Below, piece after piece: positions 26,120 to 34,724 of a stretch of 64,000 bases of DNA (its first letter is position 1; each line of letters starts with the position of its first letter). This stretch comes from Pedobacter caeni (GTDB taxonomy: Bacteria > Bacteroidota > Bacteroidia > Sphingobacteriales > Sphingobacteriaceae). A model generated the notes under the pieces. The model was not told where the DNA came from and did no database searches. It worked only from the letters and a program-made list of their open reading frames with translations. Location: the NCBI RefSeq assembly GCF_900129215.1, contig NZ_FQUQ01000002.1:1302001-1366000 (forward strand), in the 5' to 3' direction. A program made the translations under genes and the position numbers.

Positions 26120-28105
26120 ATGATGCTTAACAGAGAAATTAAAAAGAAGCTTTTATCAATAATAGTAATGCTTTGTATCAGCGGCTTTGCTCAGGCAAAA
26201 GTAAAGCTGCCGGCTGTGTTTAGTGATTACATGGTTTTTCAACAGAAAACCAAAGCTGCGGTTTGGGGTAAAGCTGATCCAGGAAAAACGATCACGATCA
26301 GTACAACCTGGAGCCGGGCACGGTATACTTCAAAAGCAGATGAGCTTGGGAACTGGAAGATTCTGGTAAGCACTCCATCTTATGGAGGGCCTTATGCGAT
26401 GACGATCTCCGATGGAGAGCCACTGATCCTGATGAATATTTTGATTGGGGAAGTATGGGTTTGCTCCGGCCAGTCCAATATGGAAATGCCTTTGGCAGGA
26501 TGGGGAAAGATCAACAATTATGAGCAGGAAATCGCGGATGCCAAATATCCTGAAATCAGGTTGTTACAGGTAGATCATGTAACCAGTAATACTCCTTTGG
26601 ATGATGCCAGGGTCGCCAATTCCGGATGGAAGCTTTGTATCCCTCAATTTGTTCCTGAATTTTCGGCTGTGGCTTATTTCTTTGCCAGAGAGATTTACAA
26701 TAAAACCAAAGTGCCGATTGGATTAATCCATACCTCCTGGGGTGGTACGATTGCCGAAGCATGGACCAGTGCAGCTACGCTTAAGACCATACCCGATTTT
26801 GTCGAGGCAGTAAACAAAATTGAAAATGAAGGAAAGGATAAAACCGGCACAAGCTATGAACAGCAATTGGCCAGCTGGCAAAAAATAGTACTCGAAAAAG
26901 ACGCAGGAATGATCGGCAGTAAACCAGCATGGATTGCCAGCTCACTGGATGTTTCCTCCTGGAAAACGATGTCATTGCCAAGCGAATGGGAACAAGCGGG
27001 AATGCCTGGATTTGATGGAGTGGTTTGGTTTAGAAAAAACATTACGATTCCCCAGGCATGGGAGGGTAAAGAATTGACCATCAACCTGGGAACAATTGAT
27101 GATAATGACATCACGTTTTTAGATGGCGAAAAAATAGGGGAAACGGAGGGCTACAACAAACCCCGTAGTTACACCATTCCGGCAAATAAAGTAAAGGCCG
27201 GAACATTTGCACTGGTAGTCAGGGTCTTTGATGGTGCTGGTGGCGGTGGGATTTATGGAAATAAGGAGGTGATTTCCCTTGTTTCTGAAGGCGGTTCGCG
27301 TATTTCCCTGGATGGAGACTGGCAATATAAAGTGGGGCTAAACCTCAAAGATATTGCCCCTGCACCTGCATCAAATACCGGTCCCAACCGAACTACCGTA
27401 TTATACAATGCCATGATCCATCCATTTTTGCAATTCCCGATAAAAGGAGCCATCTGGTATCAGGGAGAAAGTAATGTTGACCGGGCTTATCAATATCGTA
27501 CGTTGTTTCCTGCGATGATCAAAGACTGGAGAAAACAATGGGGAGTTGGAGATTTTCCTTTCTATTTTGTACAACTGGCTAACTTTATGCAGGTTGATGC
27601 AGTACCCGTCGCTTCTGCATGGGCGGAACTAAGAGATGCACAACGTCAAACACTTTCTCTTCCAAATACCGGAATGGCGGTGTCCATTGATATTGGAGAT
27701 GGGGCAGATATCCATCCAAAAAATAAACAGGATATCGGTAAAAGACTGGCATTAATCGCACTCGCAAAAACCTATGGTGTCAATGTTCCTTATACTGGCC
27801 CTGTGTACCAATCGGCTAAAATAGAATCAGGAACTGTGAAATTAAATTTTACAGCAGCCGAAGGTTTAAAAACCAGTGATGGCGCAGAATTGAAAGGCTT
27901 TGCCATTGCCGGTTCAGATCAGAAATTTCACTGGGCTAAAGCCGAGATCAAAGGAAATCAGATTGTGGTCAGCAGTACTGAAGTGACCAATCCGGTTGCG
28001 GTCAGGTATGCATGGGGCAATAATCCGGTCTGCAATCTGGTCAATGGTGCGGCGCTCCCTGCATCACCATTTCGCACAGATAGCTGGCAAGATACCACCA
28101 AGTAA
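26120..28105 (+). CDS. Sialate O-acetylesterase-like SGNH esterase with inserted jelly roll
   Basis: This exported esterase of 661 residues belongs to the SASA (DUF303) family; relatives remove acetyl groups from sialic acid, xylan or pectin-type sugars. The SGNH serine is S119 in VCSGQSNMEM and the dyad partner is H532 with D530 in ADIHPKNKQD. A beta-jelly-roll domain like the sugar-binding domain of GH2 enzymes is inserted at about residues 270-395 (VVWFRKNITIPQAW, TFLDGEKIGETEGYNKPR), as in several Bacteroidota relatives. It is the last gene of operon A. Its stop codon directly abuts the stop codon of the convergent symporter gene, with no bases between. Confidence 0.88.
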   Translation: MMLNREIKKKLLSIIVMLCISGFAQAKVKLPAVFSDYMVFQQKTKAAVWGKADPGKTITISTTWSRARYTSKADELGNWKILVSTPSYGGPYAMTISDGEPLILMNILIGEVWVCSGQSNMEMPLAGWGKINNYEQEIADAKYPEIRLLQVDHVTSNTPLDDARVANSGWKLCIPQFVPEFSAVAYFFAREIYNKTKVPIGLIHTSWGGTIAEAWTSAATLKTIPDFVEAVNKIENEGKDKTGTSYEQQLASWQKIVLEKDAGMIGSKPAWIASSLDVSSWKTMSLPSEWEQAGMPGFDGVVWFRKNITIPQAWEGKELTINLGTIDDNDITFLDGEKIGETEGYNKPRSYTIPANKVKAGTFALVVRVFDGAGGGGIYGNKEVISLVSEGGSRISLDGDWQYKVGLNLKDIAPAPASNTGPNRTTVLYNAMIHPFLQFPIKGAIWYQGESNVDRAYQYRTLFPAMIKDWRKQWGVGDFPFYFVQLANFMQVDAVPVASAWAELRDAQRQTLSLPNTGMAVSIDIGDGADIHPKNKQDIGKRLALIALAKTYGVNVPYTGPVYQSAKIESGTVKLNFTAAEGLKTSDGAELKGFAIAGSDQKFHWAKAEIKGNQIVVSSTEVTNPVAVRYAWGNNPVCNLVNGAALPASPFRTDSWQDTTK

Positions 28106-29710
28106 TTATCCGGCTGAGGAAAGGTAAAGAGGAGAAAACAGCAGGAACAACAGGATCATGATCAGCAGGAGCAGGCCATTTACCCAATGCCTGTTTTTCC
28201 AGGGCTTCAGGTCAACAACTGGTTTATTCTGTGCGATGTAAGCTCTTTCCATAGGATATAGCTTTCCAATCACCAGCATAATGGCCGAAGTAAGCACAAA
28301 AAGAATGGCCAGTACATGCAGAAAATGGATGCCGGTATCAAAAACCATTTGCGTGAGTATATAGCCGGTAAGGCAAAATGCCAAACCTATTTTTGCCGCA
28401 ATCGGCGGGACTTTTTTGGTTACAAAACCAACAAACATGATGGTAAAGATAGGGATGCTGAATGCTGCATTGATCTTTTGCATAAAAGTATAAAAGCTGT
28501 CGCTGGAAAAAAGGAACAGCGGGGCAATGAACATTGCCAGTAAAGAGGCAAACATTTCAAACCGCTTGGAAGTTTTGAGCAGGTTCTTTTCGGTAACAGG
28601 AATGCCCCTTTTTTCTTTAAATGGCTTATAAAGGTTGAGGATAAACAGTGTGCTTGCACTGTTCAGTCCCGGAGAGTAGGAGGTAATTGCTGCACCGAAA
28701 ATTACGGCAGCAATAAAGCCACTCAGTACAGGTGGAGATACATCGCTTACCACCCTGGAAAACACTTCAGTCGTATTTTCCATACTGCTGTACATATGAA
28801 CGGCAATGATACCCGGCAAGATAAAAAGTAAAGGACCGAGCAGTTTTCCCGCACAGGCAAGCGCGATGCCCTTCTGACTGGCTTCCAGATTGGAAGAAGC
28901 CAGGGCTTGCTGTACGATCACTTGTTCCGTGCCCCAGTAGAACAGGTTCATTAAGATCATGCCCGTAAAAATGGTAGAAAAGGGAACGGCATCATTTGCT
29001 GTTCCTATGGAATTGAAATGTTCTGTTTTTGAAGAAAGGATGGTATGAATACCCTGTTGGAAATCGCCGTTGCCAACATGTCTTAGTCCGAAATAGGCTA
29101 GTAATAAGGCTCCGCTGAACATACAAATGCCCAGTACAAGATCTGAGATCACAATCGCTTTTAGCCCACCAAGTATGGAATACAAACTACCGATAAGGCC
29201 AATGCACCAAACCATGATCCAGATGCTGCTGCCATAGCTGATATCCCAGATGTCTGAAAAATGAAACAAACCATTTAAGGCAACCGCACCAGTGTACAGT
29301 ACAATCGGCAGCAGGTTAACCATGTATCCGATCAGGAAAACAAGGGATACCAGTTTTTTTGTTTGAGGGTCATATCTGTTCTCCAGGAAATCAGGGGTGG
29401 TAGACATGGCTCCCTTCAAATAAACCGGAATCACAAATTCAGATACAATAAGCATGGCAAATACAGAGCTTACACCCCAGGCCATTACGGTCATGTTGTT
29501 GAGGTATACCGATTCACTGTTGCCTACAAATTCTGCTGCACTGATATTGGTAAAAAATAAGGCCGTGCCGACTGCCGTAAAGCTAAGTTTACGGTTCGCC
29601 AGAAAGAGTCCGGCAGAAGTGGTTATCTTATGCCTTCGGGTTTTAATCCAGGAAATCAATGCAACCAGAAGGGTCACCACAATAAAGGTGACAAAGGCGG
29701 TAACGTTCAT
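28106..29710 (-). CDS. Solute:sodium symporter (SSS/SLC5 family)
   Basis: This 534-residue inner-membrane carrier has about 14 predicted helices. Family motifs include FFTNISAAEFVGNS near the N terminus, GGLKAIVISDLV, and FYWGTEQVIVQQALA with QKGIALACAGKLL, typical of the bacterial SGLT-like branch. It likely brings a monosaccharide released by the surrounding enzymes into the cytoplasm with sodium; galactose, fucose or arabinose are candidates but the substrate cannot be read from sequence. It is transcribed against operon A and ends at the next base after its stop. A short hypothetical ORF lies 16 bases upstream and could be co-transcribed. Confidence 0.92.
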   Translation of the reverse strand: MNVTAFVTFIVVTLLVALISWIKTRRHKITTSAGLFLANRKLSFTAVGTALFFTNISAAEFVGNSESVYLNNMTVMAWGVSSVFAMLIVSEFVIPVYLKGAMSTTPDFLENRYDPQTKKLVSLVFLIGYMVNLLPIVLYTGAVALNGLFHFSDIWDISYGSSIWIMVWCIGLIGSLYSILGGLKAIVISDLVLGICMFSGALLLAYFGLRHVGNGDFQQGIHTILSSKTEHFNSIGTANDAVPFSTIFTGMILMNLFYWGTEQVIVQQALASSNLEASQKGIALACAGKLLGPLLFILPGIIAVHMYSSMENTTEVFSRVVSDVSPPVLSGFIAAVIFGAAITSYSPGLNSASTLFILNLYKPFKEKRGIPVTEKNLLKTSKRFEMFASLLAMFIAPLFLFSSDSFYTFMQKINAAFSIPIFTIMFVGFVTKKVPPIAAKIGLAFCLTGYILTQMVFDTGIHFLHVLAILFVLTSAIMLVIGKLYPMERAYIAQNKPVVDLKPWKNRHWVNGLLLLIMILLFLLFSPLYLSSAG

Positions 29711-29726
29711 TTCTAAAAATAACGTT

Positions 29727-29936
29727 TTACCCTCGAATTTTATACCCGGGAATGATTAAAGGTTGGACAATCTCCAGATTTTCAGCCATTCCTTTAAACT
29801 TGTTTTCTTTAGCTGTTGAAGACCAGACTCTTTTAGATCTGGACATGAGTCTGCCGTTTGCGACAGAACGTGCCACATCAGCCGATAATTCTACGGTTCC
29901 GGTAAATCTAATTTGTTTCTGAAAAGACTTATTCAT
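29727..29936 (-). CDS. Small hypothetical protein upstream of symporter
   Basis: A 69-codon ORF (MNKSFQKQIRFTG...) occupies the only open stretch between the symporter and the GH127 terminator. I see no signal peptide, membrane helix or known family; it is rich in K, R and S and has an amphipathic centre (ELSADVARSVANGRLM). The start at 29936 is preferred to one 36 bases upstream. Its 16-base spacing to the symporter start is operon-like. It could be a real small protein or a chance ORF covering the symporter's leader. Confidence 0.4.
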   Translation of the reverse strand: MNKSFQKQIRFTGTVELSADVARSVANGRLMSRSKRVWSSTAKENKFKGMAENLEIVQPLIIPGYKIRG

Positions 29937-30075
29937 AGTTGATGTTGCTAAGTTATTATAGATCATTGCCAAGCAATCTTAAATATAATTTATTGAAAAA
30001 AGCGATGAATTGTGAGTTTAATTTCTTTGGAGTAAATTCGTCTGCTTGTTGAAAAATACATATAAAAATTTAGGT

Positions 30076-30116
30076 CAGGCCTACCACTCCTATATGCAGA
30101 AGAAGTTATAGGCCTG
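30076..30116 (-). terminator. Inverted repeat downstream of GH127 gene
   Basis: CAGGCCTA (30076-30083) and TAGGCCTG (30109-30116) are perfect complements separated by 25 bases. On the minus strand the second arm is followed by ACCTAAATTTTTATA. It starts 4 bases after the GH127 stop codon, so it is a probable but long-looped terminator. Confidence 0.5.
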
Positions 30117-30120
30117 CTAC

Positions 30121-32643
30121 TTATTTGAGTGCTTCGACCTGTAAATTATCAATACTTGCCAGCGCATCGTAAGCCCTTACACCAATCGCCCCACTTCTAA
30201 ACTCCTCATCAGTAACAGAAAATATCGGTTTTACTTCGTTATTGAAATACACTTTGATTTCTGCACCTTTAGCCACTATCTTAATCTGATAAGCTTTACC
30301 AATTTCCAGTTTTTGTTTCGCTATGGCCAGCACCACCCATTTCTGTTTTGACGATTTGCCCAATTGGATCTGACCAGAATCTGCATTGATACCCAAATAG
30401 TAACCATTATAGGCCTCAGCTCCGATCACATGATTCGTCACCCTAAACATCAACCCTGCATCACCTTTCGTGTTCAGCTGCACGGTTGCCTCATAACTCA
30501 GGTCCTCAAAAAACGTATTGGCTGCAATGGCTTTAGATCCATGTATGCCATGTCCCCAGGAACCTTTATTAGATGCCGAATGGATGGACCCATCTTTAAT
30601 AAACCAGCTGCCACCATATAATAGCCAGTCTTTAAGTGTTGCCCGACTGAAATCTTCCTTAAATGTTTTTCCTGTATTTTCCGGTATTCCAATTACCGGG
30701 AAATTACTGATTCTGATATTTTCTGATCCGAATGGCGTAAGTATAATTTCCTCTGTCTGTTCTGATGAAGCTACCGGACTTCGCGGTACTTCAAGTGCGT
30801 GCATCTTGTTATAAGCCATAGTCCAGACAGGTATTTTTTTTGCGGTTACACTTAACTTTACAGGGGTGCTGGCTTGTATAAACGGGTTTTCCGGCATGGC
30901 ACTACGTTGAACTTTAATCGTTTCACTGAGATCCCTGCCATTTAAAACCAATCCATAATTCCAGGGGGAAGAAGAAGAAACTTCATAGTCGAAAAAGCCA
31001 CTAACGGGATGCTTTTTGCTGATGCTGTACCTGGCGTCCATCTTAAGTCCGTATACAATTGGCCCACGCTCTATTGTTACCGAATTGTTGACCTGATTGC
31101 TGAGTTTTACCTCCATAGGAAAGCGGATGAAAACCTCGTCATTGCTACTCCATACCCTGTTAATGGAATAAATCTGCCCGGTTTTAACACCTGATAATGT
31201 TTTGCCGTTAACAGAAACCTGAGGGCTTTTGCACCATTCCGGAATGCGCAGCTTTATAGGAAAGGCAACTGTCTTTTCTAACATCACCTTAATCCGGATC
31301 TCTTCTTCGAATGGATAATTGGTCATCACTTGCAGTTTCACAGGAATGCCATCCCCCACAAAAGCATTGACCTCAACGGGAGCATAAGCAACTACTGCCA
31401 GACCTTTGTCCGGAGTAGCTGCCCAACTGTTTTTAACAAAATAAGGCCATCCCATATGCATATTATACCTGCAGCAACCCATTCCTGAGTATGGACTTAA
31501 AAGTAAGCCATTGTCATAATCTTCATCAAAACCCGAATTGCCATGTTTGCACAGTACCTGATTTGGTTGTGTATAATATAAATGGGACTTGATGTCTCTG
31601 CTAAACTGCGCAGGTAAGGTATTAAAAGCAATTTTTTCAAGTCGGTCTCCGGATTTAACATCATGGATGATCCTTGCTGCGGTTTCCAGGCTTTGCATCC
31701 ATTCCACTACCGTACAGGTTTCAGTTCCCTGAAAAGAACTCTTCCCGGCAAGAAACTCGGTGCCTGAGGCAATTCCGGTTGACTGCCCATGGTCTCTCAT
31801 CAGATGGTCAATTCCTTTCTGACTCGCATCCCGGTAAAACGCAGTGTTGTTCAGTTGTGAATACAGGACAGGGAACTTAAGCGCCTGTCCCACATTCACA
31901 CTGTGTTTGGTATGGAAATCATCTCCATAATGGTAAAATTGATTGCCGGTAAAAATAGCTGCCCAGGGGTAGGCTTGTAATTTTAATTTTTCTGCCAGTT
32001 GTAAGAGTGATTTTTCTCCGGTCCGGTTATACAACCACAATACGATTTCTATATTGTCTGCAGTTCTGGATTTGCCCCATTCATATAAAGGTTTTTTATC
32101 CAGGTTGTCCAGCTGATATTTGAAATACTTTGTGAAAAAGCCAATCACACGTTTATCGCCTGTAGCTTCATAATAGCTTTGTATGGCATACATCATTGGC
32201 ATTCTTGGCCACCATTCGTTCATTTTAACCGGACCGAAAGAACCATCAGGCCGTTGGTGATCCAAAGTCCAGTTGATCCATTTTTCTGATTTTGCAATCA
32301 GGCCGGCATCTCCCAATGTGTAGGCAAGTGCAACAAGACCTTTTACATAATAGGGTACACGCTCCCAACTTTCGCCAGTGCCGCCCAGCCAGTCAGAATC
32401 AGCGCCGAGGTTATTCTTTTCCGGATAAAGTGCCTCCGCATTTCCTGTAGCGCCATCTTTTTGCAGTTCAAGCTGCTTCAGTAACCATCCTTTAGCTTTG
32501 ATGCTACCCAATGGAAGTTGTACGTATGCCGCTGTATTTAATGGGCTCCGGTTAAATACATATGTTCTGCCGGGTTCATTCTGGGCAAATAACAGTGATG
32601 GAATTATAGTCAGCGCCAAAATCATAGATTTCCTGAAGTTCAT
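30121..32643 (-). CDS. GH127-like beta-L-arabinofuranosidase with C-terminal jelly roll
   Basis: This 840-residue exported enzyme belongs to the DUF1680 (GH127 and relatives such as GH146) superfamily, mostly zinc-cysteine beta-L-arabinofuranosidases. The signal peptide ends near LLFAQ. The (alpha/alpha)6 barrel carries the family's unusual active site: E308 and C310 in GTETCTVVEW, the pair C390-C391 in GMGCCRYNMH, and E296 in SGTEFLAG in the acid/base region. After the beta domains, residues about 655-840 form an extra concanavalin-like domain (FSRATLKDWLLYGG, YNGYYLGINADSG) of the DUF1080/CBM66 kind, which may bind glycan. It is transcribed alone, divergently from operon C, with its own terminator-like repeat. 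Confidence 0.86.
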   Translation of the reverse strand: MNFRKSMILALTIIPSLLFAQNEPGRTYVFNRSPLNTAAYVQLPLGSIKAKGWLLKQLELQKDGATGNAEALYPEKNNLGADSDWLGGTGESWERVPYYVKGLVALAYTLGDAGLIAKSEKWINWTLDHQRPDGSFGPVKMNEWWPRMPMMYAIQSYYEATGDKRVIGFFTKYFKYQLDNLDKKPLYEWGKSRTADNIEIVLWLYNRTGEKSLLQLAEKLKLQAYPWAAIFTGNQFYHYGDDFHTKHSVNVGQALKFPVLYSQLNNTAFYRDASQKGIDHLMRDHGQSTGIASGTEFLAGKSSFQGTETCTVVEWMQSLETAARIIHDVKSGDRLEKIAFNTLPAQFSRDIKSHLYYTQPNQVLCKHGNSGFDEDYDNGLLLSPYSGMGCCRYNMHMGWPYFVKNSWAATPDKGLAVVAYAPVEVNAFVGDGIPVKLQVMTNYPFEEEIRIKVMLEKTVAFPIKLRIPEWCKSPQVSVNGKTLSGVKTGQIYSINRVWSSNDEVFIRFPMEVKLSNQVNNSVTIERGPIVYGLKMDARYSISKKHPVSGFFDYEVSSSSPWNYGLVLNGRDLSETIKVQRSAMPENPFIQASTPVKLSVTAKKIPVWTMAYNKMHALEVPRSPVASSEQTEEIILTPFGSENIRISNFPVIGIPENTGKTFKEDFSRATLKDWLLYGGSWFIKDGSIHSASNKGSWGHGIHGSKAIAANTFFEDLSYEATVQLNTKGDAGLMFRVTNHVIGAEAYNGYYLGINADSGQIQLGKSSKQKWVVLAIAKQKLEIGKAYQIKIVAKGAEIKVYFNNEVKPIFSVTDEEFRSGAIGVRAYDALASIDNLQVEALK

Positions 32644-32787
32644 AATTTTATAAATGGTTTCTTGTGTGTATGTGTTTGTTAAACAAGGTTATTATAAAAT
32701 GTCCAATCTGCTGTTATGGAAGAAGAGATTGATACGAAATGAAGAAATTATGATACAAAACTATAGAATAACCTAAAACTAAAAATC

Positions 32788-32849
32788 CAATATTTGGTTT
32801 TGTTCAAACAAGACGATCCTGATTGTTTTGCAGACCTAACCAAATATTG
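32788..32849. repeat. Inverted repeat of the AACCAAATATTG motif before the GH2 gene
   Basis: CAATATTTGGTT (32788-32799) and AACCAAATATTG (32838-32849) are perfect 12-base complements, 38 bases apart, in the 213-base gap between the divergent GH127 and GH2 genes. The right copy ends 7 bases before the GH2 start codon. It could be two operator sites or a hairpin masking the start. On the minus strand TAGTTTTG (32763-32756) fits the -7 element for GH127. Confidence 0.55.
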
Positions 32850-32856
32850 TATAATT

Positions 32857-34689
32857 ATGAATAAATGGCTCTCTGGTGCACTGGTTTTTGTGCTCAGCTA
32901 CTCCACATTAAATGCGCAGCAGAAAAATTGGGCGCTGATTAAAAATCGAATTGTAACTCCATGGGCAGAAAAGGTCAATCCTGAATCTCTATTGCCAGAT
33001 TATCCCCGTCCACAACTGGTACGCTCACAAAACTGGAAAAATCTCAATGGATTGTGGAGCTATGCGATTACCCCTAAAACCCAAAATGATCCTGTTAAAT
33101 ACCAGGGGAACATCCTTGTGCCCTTTGCAGTAGAGTCAGCACTTTCCGGTGTAGGTAAAACCGTAGGCAAAGACAGTGTATTATGGTATAAAAACAACAT
33201 TACCATTCCTGCTGCCATGAAGAATCAGGAAGTATTGTTGCATTTTGGTGCGGTAGACTGGCAGGCAGAAATCTTTGTGAACGGTAAAAGTGCCGGTCAG
33301 CATCAGGGAGGTTTTGATCCTTTTACTTTTAACATCACCAGCCTGCTCAAAAAAGGAGGGGCACAGGAAATCAAAGTCCGCGTATGGGATCCTACAGACG
33401 AAGGGCCACAACCCAGAGGTAAACAGGTCAGGAAACCGGAAGGGATCTGGTATACCCCGGTTACCGGGATCTGGCAAACCGTCTGGCTGGAAAGTGTTCC
33501 AAAAACACATATCATCTCTACTCAGCAAACCCCGGATATCGATGCGAAAACACTTTCAGTAAACGTAAATGTTGAATCTGCCCAAGCGGGCGATCAACTA
33601 AGAATCACCGCATTTGATGGTAAAAGTCAGGTTGCTCAAAAAGAAGCTGCTGTAAATGATCGGGTTTCTTTAGCCATAGAAAACCCAAAATTATGGTCCA
33701 CAAAAACACCCTTCTTATATGATCTTAAAATTGAATTGTTGCGCAAAGGAAAGGTAATTGATCAGGCTGGTAGTTATTTCGCCATGCGTAAATCATCCAT
33801 GGCTAAGGATCAGAATGGCATCCAGAGAATGTTGATCAACAATGAGTTTGTCTTTCAATACGGTCCTTTAGATCAGGGCTGGTGGCCGGATGGTTTATAT
33901 ACAGCACCGACAGAAGAAGCGATGATCTTTGACATCCTAAAGACCAAAGAAATGGGCTTCAACATGATCCGGAAACACATTAAAGTAGAGCCGGCAAGAT
34001 GGTATTACGAATGCGATAAATTAGGGATGCTGGTATGGCAGGATATGCCCAGCGGCGATCTCGGCAACCACTGGGAACCCAATCTGGGGACCATGGGAGG
34101 AACCGATAAAAACCGTACTCCGGAATCAGAAGCAATGTACCGCAAAGAATGGAGCAAAATCATGGACGATCTTCATAATTTCCCTTCCATTGTAGTCTGG
34201 ACTCCATTCAACGAAGCCTGGGGACAATTCAAAACCAAAGAAATTGCAGAATGGACTAAAACAAAAGATCCTTCCCGATTGGTAAACAGTGCAAGTGGTG
34301 GCAATCACGTCATCACCGGAGATATCGTGGATCTACACCATTATCCGGACCCAAAAATGCCGAGACCAGATCTTTTTGGCCCTACACATGCGATTGTTCT
34401 GGGAGAATTTGGCGGATTAGGCCTTCCGGTACCGGGCCATACCTGGAAAGAAAAAGACAATTGGGGATACCAGTCGTTCAAAACCGCCAATGAGCTTTTT
34501 GATAAATACGATTCATTTATCCGAAGCATCGAGGGGCTGATCAAAAAGGGATTGTCTGCAGCTGTCTATACTCAAACAACCGATGTGGAGCAGGAAACAA
34601 ATGGCCTGATGACCTACGACAGGATCTTGAAACTACCTGAAGCAAAAATCAAAACAGCGAACGACAGATTGTACCTCATCACTCCCTGA
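32857..34689 (+). CDS. GH2 family glycosidase
   Basis: This is a 610-residue exported GH2 enzyme (beta-galactosidase/beta-glucuronidase superfamily). I start at ATG 32857, directly before the signal peptide (STLNAQQ cleavage); the longer frame has no coding signs. The sugar-binding jelly roll (about 30-215, WDPTDEGPQPRGKQVR), an immunoglobulin-like domain (about 215-310) and a TIM barrel follow. Acid/base E453 lies in WTPFNEAWG and nucleophile E517 in VLGEFGGLGLP. It is shorter than LacZ and lacks its C-terminal domains. It heads operon C. The sugar specificity is unknown; beta-galactosidase, beta-glucuronidase or beta-L-arabinosidase activity are all possible. Confidence 0.9.
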   Translation: MNKWLSGALVFVLSYSTLNAQQKNWALIKNRIVTPWAEKVNPESLLPDYPRPQLVRSQNWKNLNGLWSYAITPKTQNDPVKYQGNILVPFAVESALSGVGKTVGKDSVLWYKNNITIPAAMKNQEVLLHFGAVDWQAEIFVNGKSAGQHQGGFDPFTFNITSLLKKGGAQEIKVRVWDPTDEGPQPRGKQVRKPEGIWYTPVTGIWQTVWLESVPKTHIISTQQTPDIDAKTLSVNVNVESAQAGDQLRITAFDGKSQVAQKEAAVNDRVSLAIENPKLWSTKTPFLYDLKIELLRKGKVIDQAGSYFAMRKSSMAKDQNGIQRMLINNEFVFQYGPLDQGWWPDGLYTAPTEEAMIFDILKTKEMGFNMIRKHIKVEPARWYYECDKLGMLVWQDMPSGDLGNHWEPNLGTMGGTDKNRTPESEAMYRKEWSKIMDDLHNFPSIVVWTPFNEAWGQFKTKEIAEWTKTKDPSRLVNSASGGNHVITGDIVDLHHYPDPKMPRPDLFGPTHAIVLGEFGGLGLPVPGHTWKEKDNWGYQSFKTANELFDKYDSFIRSIEGLIKKGLSAAVYTQTTDVEQETNGLMTYDRILKLPEAKIKTANDRLYLITP

Positions 34690-34724
34690 TTTATAAGCTA
34701 AACACACAAACGCTAAACACACAT

